Source: Macrococcus epidermidis (GTDB taxonomy: Bacteria; Bacillota; Bacilli; Staphylococcales; Staphylococcaceae). Taken from it: a stretch of DNA of 64,000 nt. The notes under the pieces were generated by a model, which made no database searches, had not been told where the DNA came from, and saw only the letters and a program-made list of their open reading frames with translations. The position numbers and the translations under genes were made by a program. The stretch covers positions 150,090-214,089 of the forward strand of contig NZ_PZJH01000002.1 in assembly GCF_003259695.1 (NCBI RefSeq), written 5' to 3'. Below are positions 13,092 to 21,222 of this stretch, in pieces; position 1 is the stretch's first letter; every line of letters begins with the position of its first letter.

Positions 13092-13119
13092 TTGACAATT
13101 ATTATCAAATTGATACTAT
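13092..13119 (+). promoter_or_regulatory. Promoter with Fur box upstream of the CpsB-like gene
   Basis: Positions 13093-13107 read TGACAATTATTATCA. This matches the Fur 7-1-7 consensus TGATAATNATTATCA at every position but one. A consensus -35 TTGACA (13092-13097) lies inside it, with a -10-like TACTAT at 13114-13119 (16-base spacer). Bound Fur would block the -35 element. The match is seen directly; regulation is inferred. Confidence 0.6.
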
Positions 13120-13154
13120 TATTTTAATGAACTTAGGACGAGGAGAGAAATAGA

Positions 13155-13958
13155 ATGATTGATATTCATAACCATATATTATTTGGCATCGATGATGGTG
13201 CACAAACAAAGGAAGATATGCTTGAGATGGCAAAAGCAGCACATGCAGAAGGAATAACGGATATTATTGCGACACCCCATCATAAAATTGGTGTGTATGA
13301 AAATTTTGGTCCGAAAATTAAAGCTTTGACAGAAGAAGTGAATACAATCATTGCTTCTGAAGGTATACCAGTAAAAGTACATGCTAGTCAGGAAGTAAGA
13401 ATTTATGGAGATGTTGTTGAAGATTTAAAAAATGGCCAGGCTTTAACTTTATCTGAAGATAGTCCTTATGTGTTAATTGAGTTTCCTTCGCATGAAGTAC
13501 CAATATTTACAGAGCAATTATTTACGAAGATGGCTTTAGAAGGATATATTCCAATTATTGCGCATCCTGAACGTAATGCTGAGTTGCAGAAGAATCCAAA
13601 TAAATTAGCTGAACTTATAGAACTTGGTGCGCTAGCTCAAGTTACAGCAGGTGTGGTATGTGGTCAATTAGGTGAATTTAGTAAGCAGTGTGCTGAAATG
13701 ATGATGGATCATCGTTTAATCCATATCGTAGCGAGTGATGCGCATAATGTAACATCTAGAAACTATTATATGAATGAAGCGTATGAAGCAATTGCCGAGA
13801 GATATGGCGACGAAGCCGTTAATAAGTATAAAGAAAATGCCCAAAAAGTGTTGAAGGGTGAAACGATTCGTTATGTCAGTCCAATTGAAGTAGAGAAAGA
13901 AGATAAAATTGAGAAACCTGTAAAGAAAAAGAAAAAGAAATTTCTGGGATTATTTTAA
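13155..13958 (+). CDS. CpsB/CapC-family PHP tyrosine-protein phosphatase
   Basis: The 267-residue protein is a manganese-dependent PHP-domain phosphatase like CpsB, YwqE and CapC, which dephosphorylate BY-kinases controlling polysaccharide synthesis. Metal-binding motifs are present: DIHNHILFGIDDGA at the N terminus, ATPHH near 40, EVRI near 80, AHPERN near 136 and SDAHN near 194. The last 20 residues are a lysine-rich tail ending FLGLF, which could contact membrane or partner. Unusually there is no kinase, capsule or other cps gene nearby. A near-perfect Fur box overlaps its promoter. Confidence 0.85.
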   Translation: MIDIHNHILFGIDDGAQTKEDMLEMAKAAHAEGITDIIATPHHKIGVYENFGPKIKALTEEVNTIIASEGIPVKVHASQEVRIYGDVVEDLKNGQALTLSEDSPYVLIEFPSHEVPIFTEQLFTKMALEGYIPIIAHPERNAELQKNPNKLAELIELGALAQVTAGVVCGQLGEFSKQCAEMMMDHRLIHIVASDAHNVTSRNYYMNEAYEAIAERYGDEAVNKYKENAQKVLKGETIRYVSPIEVEKEDKIEKPVKKKKKKFLGLF

Positions 13959-13962
13959 ATAC

Positions 13963-14003
13963 AAAAAAAGCTTGTCTCCAAAATTATTGGAGACAAGCTT
14001 TTT
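13963..14003. terminator. Bidirectional terminator
   Basis: A perfect stem (AAAAGCTTGTCTCCA and its complement) around an AAATTAT-type loop separates two converging genes, with A and T runs on the two sides. Confidence 0.9.
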
Positions 14004-14005
14004 AA

Positions 14006-14800
14006 CTATTCAACTTTATCATTAAATAAATAATCTGAAATTGATGTTACCCATCTTGCTACACCACGATCTGTCAATAACCCATCATCTACGTTATAAT
14101 AATCTTCAATTGCCTTATTATTCGGCCATTTACTAGATTGATTCACATAGAAAAATTCGTTATTTTGACTACCGAAATAATCTGCTTCTGCTTTTTGATA
14201 TTTAGCAAAATTAGAATCATTATATTCAGGTCTTGTACCAATGATTACGACAGGCGTATTATCGTTACCTGCTGCAGAATAGATACTTTCAACCGTTGCG
14301 ATGTGATCGTTTGAAGATACATCTTCAGAGAAATCGTTTAAAGTTAATGCATCTAATATGACTAAGTCAGGTTTCGTTTTATTAATTTTATCGATACTTA
14401 CTGTTGAAGAAGAACCAGATACTTCTACCTCATTCACTTTAATATGATCATCAGAAGCATATGCTAATTCATCTTTGACGGTCGTGTTCTCGTCAGAAGT
14501 TTGATACGGTGTAGACACCAGCGTGATATTCATAACTTTCTTATCTTTAACTGCATTGTTATAGATAGACTGGAAAGTTTTGTTTTTGAATAGATTTGTG
14601 TTCGGTTTCTTGCTTGTATCTTTTTTTACTTCTTTTTTCGTCGTGTTATCTTGTTCAGCATAGTAATCTTTACCGCTTTGCTCAGAGATTGCTTTTTCTC
14701 TAGCATCAGAGTCAGTTACACGTGTTTCCCAGAATGTATAACCTACTGCAATTAGAATAACTGCTGCAACGATATAAATCCAAAATAATAAATTCTTCAT
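14006..14800 (-). CDS. Membrane-anchored SGNH/GDSL-hydrolase-like protein
   Basis: This 264-residue protein has one N-terminal transmembrane segment (about residues 5-24). A Lys/Thr-rich linker and an extracellular domain follow, the latter resembling the SGNH/GDSL-like proteins of staphylococci (DLVILDALTLNDF, PVVIIGTRPEYND, RGVARWVTSISDYL). A classical GDSL block is not obvious, so catalysis is unproven. I prefer the ATG at 14800 because the GGAGG inside the upstream ATG-GAG-GAA at 14818 then serves as ribosome site. It sits convergent to the CpsB-like gene. Function is not known; a role on surface glycans is only a guess. Confidence 0.6.
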   Translation of the reverse strand: MKNLLFWIYIVAAVILIAVGYTFWETRVTDSDAREKAISEQSGKDYYAEQDNTTKKEVKKDTSKKPNTNLFKNKTFQSIYNNAVKDKKVMNITLVSTPYQTSDENTTVKDELAYASDDHIKVNEVEVSGSSSTVSIDKINKTKPDLVILDALTLNDFSEDVSSNDHIATVESIYSAAGNDNTPVVIIGTRPEYNDSNFAKYQKAEADYFGSQNNEFFYVNQSSKWPNNKAIEDYYNVDDGLLTDRGVARWVTSISDYLFNDKVE

Positions 14801-15124
14801 TGCGAATTGTTCCTCCATCTTTATTCAATACTAATATAGTAACAAAAAACTGAGAAAATTTATACATACAAGTACTATTTGATAAATTTTTCTTTAAGAT
14901 ATATACCCTAAACATATACAGTTAAGACATAAATAAAATAAAATTTTAAGTTTAATACTACTTTTTTAGGATAATATAAGTAAATATATTTCACATCTGC
15001 AAATTAAGTTGTGAACATTACAAATTGGAAAATGATTAAAATGAGATAGTAATACTACAATTAATATGGTAAAATATCTCTATATAAGTGTCGATAGTAT
15101 CATTTCCCGAATCGGAGGATATTT
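14801..15124. other. A+T-rich divergent intergenic region
   Basis: About 320 bases lie between divergently transcribed genes. They must hold promoters for both, but no hexamer pair stands out among the A+T-rich sequence. The ribosome site CGGAGG for the GrpB-family gene is at about 15113-15118. I see no RNA gene or repeat here. Confidence 0.5.
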
Positions 15125-15652
15125 ATGATTGATTATACGCCATGGAATGAAAAAGATTATCATCAGATTTTTATCCATGAGGCAAAAGAACTGATAGAAA
15201 TTTTCAGAAATGAAATCGTTGAACTTCATCATTTTGGAAGCACTTCAGTGAAAGATTTACCTGGTAATCAGACGATAGATATATTACCAATCGTAAAAAC
15301 TTTATCACAAGTGAGTTTATATAAAGATAAGATGGAGGCTATCGGTTATAAAGAAGTTGAAGTAAAAGAGATGACTGATGAACAGTGCAAGCTCTTTGTA
15401 GCAAAGAAAAATCAACTGACGTTCTATGTAACGATGATTGAAAGAACAAACTTTAATGCAATTACAAGAAGACTCGCATTAAGAGACTATTTACGTGAAC
15501 ATAAACTTGAACGTCTGGCATATGCCAAATTTAAGATGCAACAAGCAGTGCAACATAGAAATGACTTCAACACTTATAATGTAACGAAGAATGACTATAT
15601 TTTGAAATTAGAAGCAAAAGCACTTCGCTGGTATGAAGCGAAAAGAGGTTAA
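15125..15652 (+). CDS. GrpB/UPF0157 family nucleotidyltransferase-fold protein
   Basis: The 175-residue protein belongs to the GrpB (UPF0157) family, which has a nucleotidyltransferase fold. The diagnostic block is HHFGSTSVKDLPGNQTIDIL (residues about 38-57). There the usual GLxAKPIID is replaced by DLPGNQTID, keeping the G-S and the downstream acidic residue. The C terminus (LRDYLREHKLERLAYAKFK) is also typical. The biochemical role of the family in bacteria is not well established. Small terminator-like repeats (AAGCATTATGCTTAGCC) follow the stop. Confidence 0.75.
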   Translation: MIDYTPWNEKDYHQIFIHEAKELIEIFRNEIVELHHFGSTSVKDLPGNQTIDILPIVKTLSQVSLYKDKMEAIGYKEVEVKEMTDEQCKLFVAKKNQLTFYVTMIERTNFNAITRRLALRDYLREHKLERLAYAKFKMQQAVQHRNDFNTYNVTKNDYILKLEAKALRWYEAKRG

Positions 15653-15750
15653 GCATTATGCTTAGCCTTTTTTTATGTCAAAATTGCATAATATATAGAT
15701 TATTGTAAAATAAAAAGTAACGATGCAAAACAAAAAGGGTAGGGATATGG

Positions 15751-17202
15751 ATGACGTCAGTAAATATTGCGAAAAATACGAATGATATAACTTTACAATT
15801 ACAAATGGCAAATCGTCACGGATTGATAGCCGGTGCAACGGGTACAGGGAAAACTGTAACATTAAAAGTTTTAGCAGAACAATTTTCAAAGTCAGGTGTA
15901 CCGGTATTTTTGGCTGATATTAAAGGGGACTTGGCAAGTATTGCTGAACCGATGACGATAAATGAAAAAATTGAACAACGATTAAAAGACTTAAATATTA
16001 CAGATTACCAGCCGAGAAGTTATCCTGTCCGTTTGTGGGATATATTTGGCGTTGATGGCGCACCAGTTAGAGCTACGATCTCTGAAATGGGACCGATGCT
16101 TTTAGCGCGTTTATTAGAATTAAACGATACGCAATCTGGTATTTTAGATATAGCCTTTAAAATTAGTGATGATAATGGATTATTGCTATTAGACTTAAAA
16201 GACTTGCAATCTTTACTGAAAGAAATGGCGGATAATGCATCTGTTTATAGCAGCAAATATGGAAATATTACTAAACAATCAGTAGGAGCGATTCAACGCA
16301 AACTGTTATCATTTGAATCACAAGGTGCTGAGAACTTCTTCGGTGAACCAGCGCTAAATTTAACTGATTTTATGGAAGTAAATGCTAACGGTGAAGGTAT
16401 TATCAATGTGCTAATGGCAAATAACTTATTTACAAAACCCGTACTCTATTCAACTTTTCTTTTATGGTTATTAACAGAATTGTTTGAGGAATTACCTGAA
16501 GTGGGTGATCTGGATAAACCGAAACTTGTATTTTTCTTTGATGAAGCACATTTATTATTTAAAGATGCACCAACGTCATTTATAACGCAAGTAGAACAGG
16601 TTGTTCGCCTTGTCCGTTCAAAAGGTGTTGGCGTGTATTTCATTACCCAAAATCCGATAGATTTACCTGATGAAGTTTTAGGACAACTTGGTAACCGTGT
16701 ACAACATGCGTTACGTTCATTTACGCCTAGAGATCAAAAAGCAGTGAAAAGTGCTTCTGAAACGTTCAGACAAAATCCAGACCTGGATGTTGCAGCTGTT
16801 ATCGGTGAATTAAAGACAGGTGAAGCATTAATATCATGTTTAAATGAAGAGGGTCAACCTAGCATTGTAGAACGTGCCTTTATTCGACCACCTGAAAGTA
16901 AGATAGGTGTTATCGATAGTATCGTTAAACAAACTGTCCTTGCAGAAAATCCTTATCAAGCAAAATATGGCACAGCTATCGACCGAGAAAGTGCGTATGA
17001 AATGTTACAGGAAAAGTTTACACAAATAGAAGCAGAAAAAGAAAAGGCAGCAGAAGCTAAATTACAAGCTAAAACGGTTAAAGCTGAAAAAAGAAAACCA
17101 AAATCAGAATTACAAAAAGTTGCGACAAGTGTACTTACTAGTGTTGGCAGACAAATCGGTCGTGAAATTGTACGAAATATATTCGGCGGGAGAAGAAGAT
17201 AA
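15751..17202 (+). CDS. HerA-like DUF853 ATPase (YjgR-type)
   Basis: The 483-residue protein is a HerA/FtsK-superfamily ATPase of the DUF853 group. It has Walker A GATGTGKT near residue 27, Walker B LVFFFDEAHLLF near 260, a conserved STFLLWLLTELFEELP block, and a basic C-terminal tail ending FGGRRR. HerA proteins usually translocate DNA with the nuclease NurA; no NurA-like gene is adjacent. The stop codon overlaps the start of the next small membrane gene by one base, so the two are translationally coupled. The substrate of the DUF853 group is unknown to me. Confidence 0.85.
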   Translation: MTSVNIAKNTNDITLQLQMANRHGLIAGATGTGKTVTLKVLAEQFSKSGVPVFLADIKGDLASIAEPMTINEKIEQRLKDLNITDYQPRSYPVRLWDIFGVDGAPVRATISEMGPMLLARLLELNDTQSGILDIAFKISDDNGLLLLDLKDLQSLLKEMADNASVYSSKYGNITKQSVGAIQRKLLSFESQGAENFFGEPALNLTDFMEVNANGEGIINVLMANNLFTKPVLYSTFLLWLLTELFEELPEVGDLDKPKLVFFFDEAHLLFKDAPTSFITQVEQVVRLVRSKGVGVYFITQNPIDLPDEVLGQLGNRVQHALRSFTPRDQKAVKSASETFRQNPDLDVAAVIGELKTGEALISCLNEEGQPSIVERAFIRPPESKIGVIDSIVKQTVLAENPYQAKYGTAIDRESAYEMLQEKFTQIEAEKEKAAEAKLQAKTVKAEKRKPKSELQKVATSVLTSVGRQIGREIVRNIFGGRRR

Positions 17203-17390
17203 TGAAAAGTGGATGGATTTATATTATACTCATCGCAATTAATATTTCATTGATGATTGTATTGATGACACCTACTGTCCAGAATAACGAAATATATATT
17301 AAAGGTGTACAAGTATGTATCGTGATTGTGACATTTATTTTATTTAGAATGTATTTGAGAGAACGTGGATTTTTAAAAGAGAAGAAATAG
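17202..17390 (+). CDS. Small two-helix membrane protein
   Basis: The 62-residue protein has two hydrophobic segments (about 4-22 and 31-50) and a basic C-terminal end (RMYLRERGFLKEKK). The ATG overlaps the upstream ATPase stop codon (TAATG) and the gene ends at the dgkB ribosome site, so the three genes form one operon. I do not recognise the family. A membrane partner for the ATPase is possible from coupling alone. Confidence 0.7.
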   Translation: MKSGWIYIILIAINISLMIVLMTPTVQNNEIYIKGVQVCIVIVTFILFRMYLRERGFLKEKK

Positions 17391-17402
17391 GTGGTGTGCT
17401 TT

Positions 17403-18359
17403 TTGAGAAAAAGAGCGAGAATTATTTACAATCCAACATCTGGACGAGAATTATTTAAGAAGTCATTAGCAGATGTGTTAATTAAACTTGAAGATGCAGG
17501 ATATGAGACGAGTGCCTACGCAACAAAAGCAGAAGGTGATGCGATACAAGCAGCACGACAAGCTGTAGAGGATCGCTTTGATCTTATTATTGCGTCGGGT
17601 GGTGACGGGACGATTAATGAAGTAATAAACGGTATTGCTGAACAGGAATACCGCCCGAATATCGGTGTAATACCGATGGGTACAGTAAATGATTTCGGTA
17701 GAGCATTACTCATTCCGAAAGATATTTTACAAGCTGTAGATGTGATAATAGAAGGAAACACTGTACCGGTTGATGTAGGTAAGATGAACAATCGTTATTT
17801 TATCAACATTGCAGGTGGTGGTAAGATTACTGAAGTAAGTTATGAAGCGCCGAGCAAACTTAAGACTGTCCTTGGACCTTTAGCTTATTATATTAAAGGG
17901 TTAGAGATGCTGCCGGAAATAAAAGCGACGGATATTCGTATTGAATATGATGGTAAAGTCTTCAGTGGAGAAGTCATGTTATTTTTAATCGGTTTGACAA
18001 ACTCAGTAGGTGGCTTTGAAAAGTTAGTACCGAATGCATCGATAAATGATGGCTACTTTACATTATTATTTTTAGAAAAAGTAAATTTTGCTGAATTTGG
18101 ACATGTCTTCTCACTTGCTTCACGTGGTGATCACATTAAACATCCAAAAGTACATTATATAAAAGCGAAAGATATTAAAGTATCATCTTTTGAAAAAGTA
18201 CAGCTCAATGTTGATGGTGAGTTTGGTGGGATACTACCGGCGCATTTTGTGAATTTAGAGCGACATATCAATGTATATAGTCAGTTAGATAAGATTCATC
18301 CGGATAAAGAAAATGAGATTATCATTCAATATAAACAAGACCTTGAAAAAGAAGAATAA
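17403..18359 (+). CDS. dgkB: Diacylglycerol kinase DgkB
   Basis: The 318-residue lipid kinase returns diacylglycerol, released by lipoteichoic acid synthesis, to phosphatidic acid. Family motifs are IYNPTSGRELF at the N terminus, ASGGDGTINEVINGI near residue 66, and PMGTVNDFGRALLIP near 95. The start is taken as TTG at 17403: AGGTGG is eight bases upstream and the protein then begins (M)RKRARIIYNPTSG as in staphylococcal DgkB. A GTG at 17391 would add four residues. It ends at a strong bidirectional terminator. Confidence 0.93.
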   Translation: MRKRARIIYNPTSGRELFKKSLADVLIKLEDAGYETSAYATKAEGDAIQAARQAVEDRFDLIIASGGDGTINEVINGIAEQEYRPNIGVIPMGTVNDFGRALLIPKDILQAVDVIIEGNTVPVDVGKMNNRYFINIAGGGKITEVSYEAPSKLKTVLGPLAYYIKGLEMLPEIKATDIRIEYDGKVFSGEVMLFLIGLTNSVGGFEKLVPNASINDGYFTLLFLEKVNFAEFGHVFSLASRGDHIKHPKVHYIKAKDIKVSSFEKVQLNVDGEFGGILPAHFVNLERHINVYSQLDKIHPDKENEIIIQYKQDLEKEE

Positions 18360-18360
18360 A

Positions 18361-18400
18361 ATAAAGACTGCTCTCTCAATTCGAGAAAGCAGTCTTTATT
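18361..18400. terminator. Bidirectional terminator dgkB/SDR
   Basis: A 15-bp stem with one mismatch (AAAGACTGCTCTCTC and GAGAAAGCAGTCTTT) is flanked by AT-rich sequence. It serves dgkB and the converging SDR gene. Confidence 0.85.
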
Positions 18401-19218
18401 TAAATTTCATCTGTAAAGGATTCTAATAATGCATCATATTCGAAATTACGATGTGAAGGATAAAGGCTGAGTCCACCATCTGCCACAATCGTTTGACCTG
18501 TAATATATTTACTTTCTTTGCTGGCTAAAAATGCAGCTACACTAGCAATTTCTTCTGGTTCGGCAACATAGCCCATAGGAACAAATAAATCAGCATCACG
18601 TTTCGCTTCAGGTGTTTTAAAATTCTCGGCATTGATCGGTGTATTGATACTGCCAGGAGCGATATTATTAATACGAATTTGAACGCGCGCATATTCTAAC
18701 GCTAAACTTTGCGTCATTAATTTTACCCCACCCTTACTAGCGCTATAGTGAGCGTAATGTGGCCATGGTATGATTTCATGAACACTTGAAATATTAATGA
18801 TACTGCCTTTAAATTTGCGATCCATAAAATGCTCTAATGCCAGTTGACAACCGATAAATGTACCACGAAGGTTAACATCAATTACTTTATCAAACTCATC
18901 AATTGGCATCGTATGGCTCGGTATATCAGACTGAATACCTGCATTATTTACCATAATGTGAAATGCACCGAAATGGTCTATTGTCTGTTTCACTAAACTT
19001 TCCATTTCGTTTTTGTTTGTAGTATCTGCTTTTATTGCAAGTGCATCAACACCAATCTCTTTTACAATATCGACAAGTGCATTTGCTTCATCCTCACGAG
19101 AATGATAGTTGATAACTACGTTGATGCCTTCTTTTGCAAAGCGAATTGCTGTTGCTCTTCCAATACCTGATGCTCCGCCAGTAATAATAGCCACTTTTCC
19201 TGTTAAATCGTTATACAT
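18400..19218 (-). CDS. SDR family oxidoreductase, glucose 1-dehydrogenase-like
   Basis: The 272-residue short-chain dehydrogenase has the cofactor motif TGGASGIG (residues about 13-20), NNAG near 90, the catalytic Ser in INISSVHE, and YSASKGG (Tyr-x3-Lys) near 159. The PGSINTPIN and ADGGLSLYPS segments are typical of the glucose 1-dehydrogenase/YhdG-type group. Actual substrate cannot be read from sequence. The ribosome site (AAAAGGGAG) precedes ATG. It is a single gene between dgkB and the nucleotidase, absent from this spot in S. aureus as far as I recall. Confidence 0.85.
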   Translation of the reverse strand: MYNDLTGKVAIITGGASGIGRATAIRFAKEGINVVINYHSREDEANALVDIVKEIGVDALAIKADTTNKNEMESLVKQTIDHFGAFHIMVNNAGIQSDIPSHTMPIDEFDKVIDVNLRGTFIGCQLALEHFMDRKFKGSIINISSVHEIIPWPHYAHYSASKGGVKLMTQSLALEYARVQIRINNIAPGSINTPINAENFKTPEAKRDADLFVPMGYVAEPEEIASVAAFLASKESKYITGQTIVADGGLSLYPSHRNFEYDALLESFTDEI

Positions 19219-19331
19219 GAAGTCACTCCCTTTTTTGATTCAATACCCGTAAATTACAAGATTAATCTATGATAGAAAAAATGACATTCAACTGAAATTT
19301 TAATAAAATAAATGTGAAAGGTGGCGCACAT

Positions 19332-21143
19332 ATGTATAGATTATCGATTTTAGCAACGACAGATACGCATAGTCATATTAGTTTATATGATTATTTTTTA
19401 GAAAGTGATTTGAAAATTAATGGATTAATACTTGCCGGCAGTAAGATTGAAGCGATAAAAGCAGCTAATGAAAAGGCTGATGTTGCAACGGTTGTTGTAG
19501 ATAATGGTGATATACTGCAAGGCAATATTATGGCAGATTACGCCGCAGAAATGCGTCCCGACATTCATCCGGCAATTAATATGATGAATGAGATTGGCTA
19601 TGATGCCGGTACTTTAGGTAACCATGAATTTAATTATGGACTAGAGTATCTAGATAAAGCCAATCAGCAGGCATTGTTTCCATTAGTCAATTGTAATGTG
19701 AAATATATCAATGGTGACTTCGTTGTTGCGCCTTTCCATATCGTTGAAAAGTCATATAAAGATGGTACGACGGTAAAAATCGGTATAACAGGCGTCGTAC
19801 CTGAACAAATTATGAAATGGGACGAAGACCATTTAACGGATCGAGTAATTGTTGAAGACATGTATGATGCATTGTATCAATATAGCAATCAGTTAAAAGC
19901 ATTTGGTTGTGATATTGTCATTGCATTGATGCATACTGGATTAGATCAGGAGCAATTAGAAAATATGAAAGGCATTGAAAATCAGGTATATCGTCTGGCA
20001 CAGATTGAATCAGTTGATACATTTGTGTTTGGTCATACACATCAGCAATTCCCTGGACCTGATTATGTAAATATTCCGGAAGTCGATAATGAGAGTGGAC
20101 GTGTATTTCATGCTTATGGTGTCCAGCCTGTATGTTTTGCCAGCCATCTAGGACGCATAGATCTGACGCTCGAGAAAACAGAACAAGGCTTTAAGATTGT
20201 GAACGGTAAAAGTAGCGTCATCGAATTAAAATCAAGTGATGTGGAGATTAATACACATTTTATAGATGTGAATCAAACTGCGCATCAGGGTGTGTTAGAT
20301 TACGTAAAACAACCCATTGGCATGACTAAGCATCATCACGATAGTTATTTTGCGCAAGTTGGTACAAGCACGGTTGTAGAAGTCATAGCTAAAGCGGGTA
20401 AATATGCCGTTGAACAAATGATTAATAATCATCAGCTCAAACTAGCGAGCACAAATATTATATCAACAAGTGCACCGATAAAAGCCGGAAGAGATGGCGT
20501 AAATGATTATATTGAAATTGACAGTGGTGAATTAACACTTAAAGATGCAATTAATATTTATCGCTTTCCAAATAAGATGTCAGCAGTAAATGTTTCTGGT
20601 CGTGTATTACGAGAGTGGGTTGAATGGAGCGTATCATGCTTCAATACAACTGATAGTGAATATATGCTTAAAGATAATAAATCAACAGCACCTGGATTTC
20701 CAAGTTACAACATGGATATATTCTATGAATTAAACTATTGTATAGACTTATCACGTGAAGCACGGTACAGTAGTGTAGGTGAGAAAATAAATGACACGTA
20801 TCGTATTAAAGATTTAACCTATTTAAATCAACCTGTAACGGATGATCAGCAATTTACAGTACTAACGACTGATTATCGTACAAATTTTTGTCCAATATTA
20901 AATGATGCATCAGTGACTAAGATACAATTAGAAGATATTGAAATTAGACAGATTATTATTGATTATATCAAAAGATTTGGGGTTGATTTTCAACCAACAA
21001 GACCATTTACGTTTTTACAGGATGGAACATATAAATTTAAATCAAGTCCAAAAGGAGCAGCATATTTGCAACCAGGGATTACGCCAACAGAAACATACGA
21101 CGATGACTATTTAATTTACGAACTTAATACAGCATTAACATGA
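19332..21143 (+). CDS. CpdB-like metallophosphatase / 5'-nucleotidase, apparently cytosolic
   Basis: This 603-residue protein has a calcineurin-like metallophosphatase domain (ATTDTHSHIS, VVDNGDILQGN, GTLGNHEFNYG, LMHTG, FGHTHQQFPG; about residues 1-260). A C-terminal 5'-nucleotidase domain follows (about 330-560). It resembles the 2',3'-cyclic-nucleotide 2'-phosphodiesterase/3'-nucleotidase CpdB group (DYAAEMRPDIHPAINMMNE). Members are normally secreted, but this one has no signal peptide or anchor. The start at 19332 follows AAAGGTGG; an upstream GTG at 19314 would not add a signal either. Confidence 0.85.
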   Translation: MYRLSILATTDTHSHISLYDYFLESDLKINGLILAGSKIEAIKAANEKADVATVVVDNGDILQGNIMADYAAEMRPDIHPAINMMNEIGYDAGTLGNHEFNYGLEYLDKANQQALFPLVNCNVKYINGDFVVAPFHIVEKSYKDGTTVKIGITGVVPEQIMKWDEDHLTDRVIVEDMYDALYQYSNQLKAFGCDIVIALMHTGLDQEQLENMKGIENQVYRLAQIESVDTFVFGHTHQQFPGPDYVNIPEVDNESGRVFHAYGVQPVCFASHLGRIDLTLEKTEQGFKIVNGKSSVIELKSSDVEINTHFIDVNQTAHQGVLDYVKQPIGMTKHHHDSYFAQVGTSTVVEVIAKAGKYAVEQMINNHQLKLASTNIISTSAPIKAGRDGVNDYIEIDSGELTLKDAINIYRFPNKMSAVNVSGRVLREWVEWSVSCFNTTDSEYMLKDNKSTAPGFPSYNMDIFYELNYCIDLSREARYSSVGEKINDTYRIKDLTYLNQPVTDDQQFTVLTTDYRTNFCPILNDASVTKIQLEDIEIRQIIIDYIKRFGVDFQPTRPFTFLQDGTYKFKSSPKGAAYLQPGITPTETYDDDYLIYELNTALT

Positions 21144-21222
21144 GGATAGGACGATACCTTAGTACGACATTCGAAATCATTGTGTCTTATCAATATTTTG
21201 AAATAAAACATTAGGAGAAAAT

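Noticed and set aside
14818..14818. ATG at 14818 as the start of the SGNH-like gene
   Set aside because: The ATG-GAG-GAA codons contain the ribosome site for the ATG at 14800, and there is no ribosome site before 14818.
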